From Bog-756 sp963727955 (GTDB taxonomy: Bacteria; Actinomycetota; Acidimicrobiia; Acidimicrobiales; RAAP-2), in the NCBI GenBank assembly GCA_963727955.1, contig CAVSII010000009.1, positions 124,001 through 188,000 on the forward strand: a stretch of DNA of 64,000 nt, in the 5' to 3' direction. Position numbers and translations under genes: made by a program. This document shows, piece after piece, positions 59,740-64,000 of the stretch; position 1 is the first letter of the stretch; the number at the start of each line of letters is the position of its first letter. The notes beneath the pieces are model-generated. The model made no database searches. It saw only the letters and a program-made list of their open reading frames with translations, and was not told where the DNA came from.

Positions 59740-62406
59740 ATGCCTGTCCGTCGCGTGGCTATCGTTCCTCACACCCACTGGGATCGTGAGTGGTACAAGT
59801 CCTTCCAGGATTTCCGACTCAACCTGGTCGACCTTCTCGATGTACTGCTACCCCTGCTGGATTCGGGTGAGAATTACCCGTACTTCATGCTGGACGGTCA
59901 GATGGCAGTGGTCGACGACTTTCTCGAAGTGCGACCCGAACAGGAAGACCACCTGCGGTCGCTGGCTGTGGCCGGGCGCATCAGCATGGGGCCCTGGTAC
60001 ATCCTCATGGATGAATTTCTGGCCTCCGGCGAGACCATCATCCGCAACTTGCAGATGGGTCTGGTCCGCGCCGCTGCCTTCGGCGGAGCTATGCCAGTCG
60101 GCTACCTGCCTGACATGTTCGGACATATCGCACAGATGCCCCAGATACTCCGACTAGCCGGATTGACCGACGCCGTGGTCTGGCGGGGCGTGCCGTCGAC
60201 GGTCACCAAAACGGGGTTCTTCTGGGAAGCGCCCGACGGCTCCACCGTGCGGGCCGAGTACCTTCCCACCGGCTACAGCAACGGCGCCAAACTCCCCGAC
60301 GATGCCAAGGCACTGGTACAGCGGGTGGCCGAGCATCTGGAGGAGGTCGGAGATCTGGTCATCGGCGATCTGTTGTACATGAACGGCTCCGACCATCTGA
60401 AGCCACAGCCATGGCTGGGACGGGTCGTGGCTGAAGCCAATGACCTCCAGGACGACCTCGTCTTCGAGATCCTGTCCCTCCCCGACTACCTGGCTTCGGC
60501 ATCGACCCTCGATTTAGAGGTCTGGAAAGGGGAACTCCGTTCCGGCTTCCGGGCCGACATGTTGATGGGCGTCACCTCGAACCGGGTTGACGTCAAGCGC
60601 TTGGGGGGACGAGCCGTTCGGGACCTGGAGCGACGGGCCGAGCCTCTCGCCGCACTCTTCCAACCACCTTCGCGGTGGCCGCAGCGGCAGCTCGAGCTGG
60701 CCTGGAGAGAGATCGTACGTAACTCGGCACACGATTCCATCTGTGCCTGCTCGGTGGACGACGTTGTCGACGCAGTCATGCACCGCTATGCAGAAGCACA
60801 CTCCATCGCCACCGGACTGGCCGACAGGGCCATTTCGGCGCTGGCCGCTTCGTTGGCCGAACCAGGGTGGCACGTGCTCAATCCCGCTCACCGTGCCCGC
60901 TCCGGTCTCGTCGAGCTGGACGTCGGAGCCCTTGAGCTACAGGGCGGCGACGTCCAGGTGCTCGAGGAGAACAATGGCCACATGGGGTCCATGGAGCTCG
61001 ATGCCGAGACGGTCCGCACTGTCCTCGGCATGCTCCAGAGTCCGCAGATCGAGCACGACACCTGGCTTCACGACATCGTGGTCGAGGAGGACGGCGAGGG
61101 GATCGACATCACCCTGTTGGCGGGACACGAAGAGCGCCACGATGTATCGATCGTGCAGGCTAAGCGAGAGGTCTACGCCCGTCTGGAGGCGCGACCCCAG
61201 GCTGTGATTCGGCTGGGGATGGACCGGCCACCTGTGCGGCGGATCGTGGCCCGCTCCGCCATGGTGGCGGGATTTGGGTGGCAGCCGCTCGAACCGGTGA
61301 CCCTGGAGCATCCGGTTGTGACCAGTGCACCGGGAGAGCCGGTTTCGCTGGCCAATGGTTTGGTATCGATCGAAATCGACCCGCAACTCGGAACCTTCTC
61401 CCTAGACGGACGATCGGGCTATGGCCAGCTGGTCGATGGCGGTGACCTGGGCGACTCCTACAACTACTCGCCCCCGCGTCACGACAGCCTGGTGGATCGA
61501 CCGGAAACGGTGGCGGTGGTTGTGACCGAACGGGGACCGGTGCGGGCACGCGTGATCATCACCGCCAGTTACCGCTGGCCCGATCGTGTTGACGGGAATT
61601 CGCAGGAGCGGGTGGGCGAGCGGTTGACCGAGGTGCAAACCATGGTCGAGCTGAGGGCGGATGAGCCCGTGGTGCGGGTTACGACCACGTTCATCAATCC
61701 CAGTCGGGACCACCGGCTTCGGGTGCACCTGCCGTTGCCCGAGCCGGCCCGGACATCCAGGGCCGAGAGTGCCTTCGCTGTGGTCGAGCGGGGACTGACG
61801 GCCGAAGGCCGCGCCGACGAGTACGGGCTACCCACCGCCCCGGCCCATCGGTTCGTATCGGCCGGAGGCTTGACCGTCGTCCATGACGGTGTCTGTGAGT
61901 ACGAGCTCATCGACATCGGCCCCACCCCCGAGGGTGACGCTGCCTCGACGTTGGCGCTGACCGTGCTGCGGTCGACCGGCATGTTGTCACGGCAAGGAAT
62001 GACCTACCGGCCCTTCTCCGCTGGACCTCTGACACCGGTCGAAGGACTGCAGATGAGCGGTCGCCCTATCTCTCTGCGCTACGCCCTGGGACTGGGCGTC
62101 GGCGATCCGTACGCCCTGGCCGACGACGTTCTCCTACCCCTCGAGGTGTTGGCCAGCTCCGGTGGGGGCACCCGACCGCCTGCCGGGAGTGAGTTGCAGA
62201 TCAGCGGCGCCCAGGTCAGCGCCGTGCGCCGGGAGAACGGGGTGCTCGAGGTCCGCGTCTTCAACCCGGACGCCGTGGCAACAGAGGTGTCCATACCCGG
62301 GAAGACGGGCTGGCTGGTCGATCTGCGTGGGCATCCGGTGGGTTCGTTCGAGGGCGCATTCGGGCTACGACCTTTTGGGGTGACCACGGCCAGGCTGTCA
62401 GAGTGA
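59740..62406 (+). CDS. Glycoside hydrolase family 38 alpha-mannosidase
   Basis: 888 residues. The GH38 catalytic domain has VPHTHWDREWYKSFQ at the N-terminus (zinc His and Asp), GYLPDMFGHIAQMPQIL with the nucleophile Asp, and NSAHDSICACSVDDVV. The C-terminal two-thirds are the beta-rich mannosidase domains. It cleaves alpha-mannosides, presumably in the cytoplasm since no signal peptide is present. An orthologue-like protein exists in mycobacteria (Rv0648). Stands alone after the DUF2510 gene. Confidence 0.92.
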   Translation: MPVRRVAIVPHTHWDREWYKSFQDFRLNLVDLLDVLLPLLDSGENYPYFMLDGQMAVVDDFLEVRPEQEDHLRSLAVAGRISMGPWYILMDEFLASGETIIRNLQMGLVRAAAFGGAMPVGYLPDMFGHIAQMPQILRLAGLTDAVVWRGVPSTVTKTGFFWEAPDGSTVRAEYLPTGYSNGAKLPDDAKALVQRVAEHLEEVGDLVIGDLLYMNGSDHLKPQPWLGRVVAEANDLQDDLVFEILSLPDYLASASTLDLEVWKGELRSGFRADMLMGVTSNRVDVKRLGGRAVRDLERRAEPLAALFQPPSRWPQRQLELAWREIVRNSAHDSICACSVDDVVDAVMHRYAEAHSIATGLADRAISALAASLAEPGWHVLNPAHRARSGLVELDVGALELQGGDVQVLEENNGHMGSMELDAETVRTVLGMLQSPQIEHDTWLHDIVVEEDGEGIDITLLAGHEERHDVSIVQAKREVYARLEARPQAVIRLGMDRPPVRRIVARSAMVAGFGWQPLEPVTLEHPVVTSAPGEPVSLANGLVSIEIDPQLGTFSLDGRSGYGQLVDGGDLGDSYNYSPPRHDSLVDRPETVAVVVTERGPVRARVIITASYRWPDRVDGNSQERVGERLTEVQTMVELRADEPVVRVTTTFINPSRDHRLRVHLPLPEPARTSRAESAFAVVERGLTAEGRADEYGLPTAPAHRFVSAGGLTVVHDGVCEYELIDIGPTPEGDAASTLALTVLRSTGMLSRQGMTYRPFSAGPLTPVEGLQMSGRPISLRYALGLGVGDPYALADDVLLPLEVLASSGGGTRPPAGSELQISGAQVSAVRRENGVLEVRVFNPDAVATEVSIPGKTGWLVDLRGHPVGSFEGAFGLRPFGVTTARLSE

Positions 62407-63123
62407 CCCGGCAGCGACAGCGTCCGTTACAAGCCAGGGGTTGTGGGTACCATCCCTCTGATGGCCGAAAGGGATTCGAGCGTTCACCGGCGTACCCGGG
62501 TCCGGTGGTGGCGCCGGTTTCCGATCGGCAGCGCGCCGCGGCCTGGATCGAATCCGCGGTCCCGATCGACGGGGAGGTCGAATACGCCGGCAGCCGACGT
62601 CTCGGATTTGCTCCGGCCCACGGACCGTTACAGGAGTCCCGTCGTATGGGATCTGGGGTTGTCGGCTCTGGCCGACGCCATCGGGGCCGGAAGCATCTCC
62701 GACTCGAGATCCGCCGCTACCGCAGCCGAAACTGCCATCGGGTGCCGATTTGGGCCACCGCAGTCTCGCCTCCCGAAGTCCGTGGTCAAGTTGGATGAAG
62801 CGAAGGCCGATCAATCGCGCCGGCTGAACCGGCTCATCGACATCTCTCCGGCCGAAACCCTGGGATGCCGGTGATCAGACCGGGCTGAGCGGTAACTCTT
62901 CGATGGTGTGCAACCGCGTGATTGGCGGTCCGATTTGCGGGGCGGGCCCCGAGCCAGATGTTTGACCGTTTCCTCACGAGCGTTTGGCCAGGCACGAAGT
63001 TTCCGGTGCCGACCTCAGCGGGGTCGACCTCGACCGGTCGGACCTCACCGGTTTCGATCTGACCGACGCCGACGTGCCCGCTCAGTTGCGTGTCCGGAAC
63101 CGGGCACCCCGTGCTGGGGCTCC
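62407..63123. other. Decayed or non-coding region between mannosidase and nitroreductase
   Basis: About 700 bases with no intact gene I can support. One frame reads VVAPVSDRQRAAAWIESAVP and VEYAGSRRLGFAPAHGP, another, about 50 bases later, VVWDLGLSALADAIGAGSIS and VVKLDEAKADQSRRLNRLID, suggesting a frame-broken gene near 62461-62874. Family unknown. Confidence 0.45.
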
Positions 63124-63142
63124 TCACCACTGCCGGCCGTAA
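62984..63142 (+). pseudogene. Pentapeptide-repeat fragment
   Basis: A short frame reads ARHEVSGADLSGVDLDRSDL and TGFDLTDADV, five consecutive A(D/N)LXX-type pentapeptides, then unrelated sequence to a TAA at 63142. Only a TTG could start it, a stop lies just upstream, and it overlaps the nitroreductase stop, so it is probably a remnant of a longer repeat protein. Confidence 0.45.
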
Positions 63143-63747
63143 TGCTCGCGGTGAGCCCGCTCGGTGAGGGGAAGTCGCCGGGGTGGGCCGAGGGGTCGGC
63201 GGGGCCAACCGAGAGGGACCACGGCCATGGGCACGACGGCAGGAGGCAGGGTGAGGAGGGAGCCCAGTTCGTCGGCCAAAAAGGTGGCCAGTGTGGTCAT
63301 GGCCGAGCCGAGGCCGAGGGCGGTGGCTGCCAACAGGAGATTCTGCGTGGCCGGGAACACAGAGGAGGGCAGCGTGGACTCGAGGCCAAGGCGCCCATCG
63401 CCGCAGACGACGATGATCACCGGGGCCGCGGGGATCGCACCTTCGGCTCCCTGGTCGACGTCGCGGAGGAGGGTCGGTGACAGCCGGTCCTGGGAGTACT
63501 GGCGCCCCCCCTCTCGCCAGGCGCGACGCATCAGGTTTCCGATGTCATCCCGTCGTTCGGGTTCCCGGACGACCACAAATACCCAGGGTTGGCGGTTTTC
63601 GGCGCTCGGCGCATGGGTGGCGGCCCGAAGGCAGAGCTCGACCAGGGCCTCGTCCACAGGTCGGTCGGAGAACTGCCGACAGGCACGTTGCCTGAAGACC
63701 ACGTCGAAGAAGGGATTCGCTTCCGGGGCTTGCTCGTCACCGGCCAC
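63124..63747 (-). CDS. Nitroreductase family protein
   Basis: 207 residues from GTG 63747. FFDVVFRQRACRQFSDRPVDEALVELCLRAATHAPSAENRQPW is the FMN-binding start; ATQNLLLAATALGLGSAMTTL the second conserved region; VPLGWPRRPLGPPRRLPL the end. It uses FMN and NAD(P)H; the substrate is unknown. Confidence 0.88.
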   Translation of the reverse strand: MAGDEQAPEANPFFDVVFRQRACRQFSDRPVDEALVELCLRAATHAPSAENRQPWVFVVVREPERRDDIGNLMRRAWREGGRQYSQDRLSPTLLRDVDQGAEGAIPAAPVIIVVCGDGRLGLESTLPSSVFPATQNLLLAATALGLGSAMTTLATFLADELGSLLTLPPAVVPMAVVPLGWPRRPLGPPRRLPLTERAHREHYGRQW

Positions 63748-63968
63748 GGTTCCACCCCACCCTTCGCATCATAAGAGCGGTCCCGGCGGTCCCGCGGTCG
63801 TCCCGAAGCTAGCCCGGCGCACCGGCGGGGAGGTAGGACGACCCGGATGCATCGTCAGGAAGAGGTCACTAGAGTCACCGTCGACCGGACGAGCGTCCGG
63901 GCTCGCTTCGGGAGAAGGTGAGCGGACGCCATAAGCGGGCGCAAGCGCCCTCGATGTCAGGAGCACCC

Positions 63969-64000
63969 ATGATCGTCGACCTGTGGGTCAACGCCATCTC
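63969..64000 (+). CDS. Start of an amidohydrolase-like gene (truncated by window end)
   Basis: Eleven codons, MIVDLWVNAIS, after AGGAG four bases upstream of the ATG. The beginning resembles metal-dependent amidohydrolases, but too little is present to be sure. Two small GC hairpins lie before it. Confidence 0.4.
   Translation, partial: MIVDLWVNAI

Overview
The window is high-GC DNA from an actinobacterium and spans the chromosomal replication origin. Gene content and order match the actinobacterial origin core: rpmH, rnpA, yidD, yidC, jag, rsmG, parA and parB to the left of dnaA; dnaN, recF, a DUF721/DciA gene, gyrB and gyrA to the right. Lineage-typical neighbours (DUF5318, a PadR-ino1 pair, a pcnA / DUF6049 / murJ / trxB / trxA / CwlM-like block) support this. 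Class Acidimicrobiia is a reasonable guess from the overall style, but that is inference.

Left arm (1-30.5 kb). A partial LysR regulator and a NUDIX gene are followed by dnaB and the rpsF-ssb-rpsR-rplI operon on the minus strand. A metabolic stretch (panB, a DHA2 exporter, two SDRs, a dihydrodipicolinate-reductase-like enzyme, an NTF2-like protein) separates these from DUF5318, padR and ino1. Then come pcnA, the DUF6049/murJ/degV run, trxB-trxA, a catalytically degenerate CwlM-like protein, parB-parA with three parS-like sites, rsmG, jag, yidC with a tandemly repeated tail, yidD, rnpA and rpmH.

Origin and right core (30.5-40 kb). DnaA boxes lie both upstream of dnaA and in the dnaA-dnaN gap, which also holds an AT-rich stretch and is the best oriC candidate. 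dnaN, recF, DUF721, gyrB and gyrA follow, ending in tRNA-Ile(GAT).

Accessory right arm (40-64 kb). A 46-bp copy of the tRNA-Ile 3' half lies 2.1 kb downstream, bracketing a small tRNA-targeted island. The island carries a secreted seven-repeat protein and an IS481-type remnant but no visible integrase. Next are a DMT transporter, ftsH with a DUF2007-like partner, and a partner-switching set (membrane PP2C phosphatase, RsbW-like kinase, frameshifted anti-anti-sigma gene). Two apparently intact insertion sequences follow: an ISAzo13-type element with TTA flanks and an IS256-type element with 8-bp flanks. They are interspersed with CYTH-CHAD, BrkB, PhyH and ArsR-type genes. The window ends with a GH38 alpha-mannosidase, decayed sequence, a nitroreductase and the first codons of another gene.
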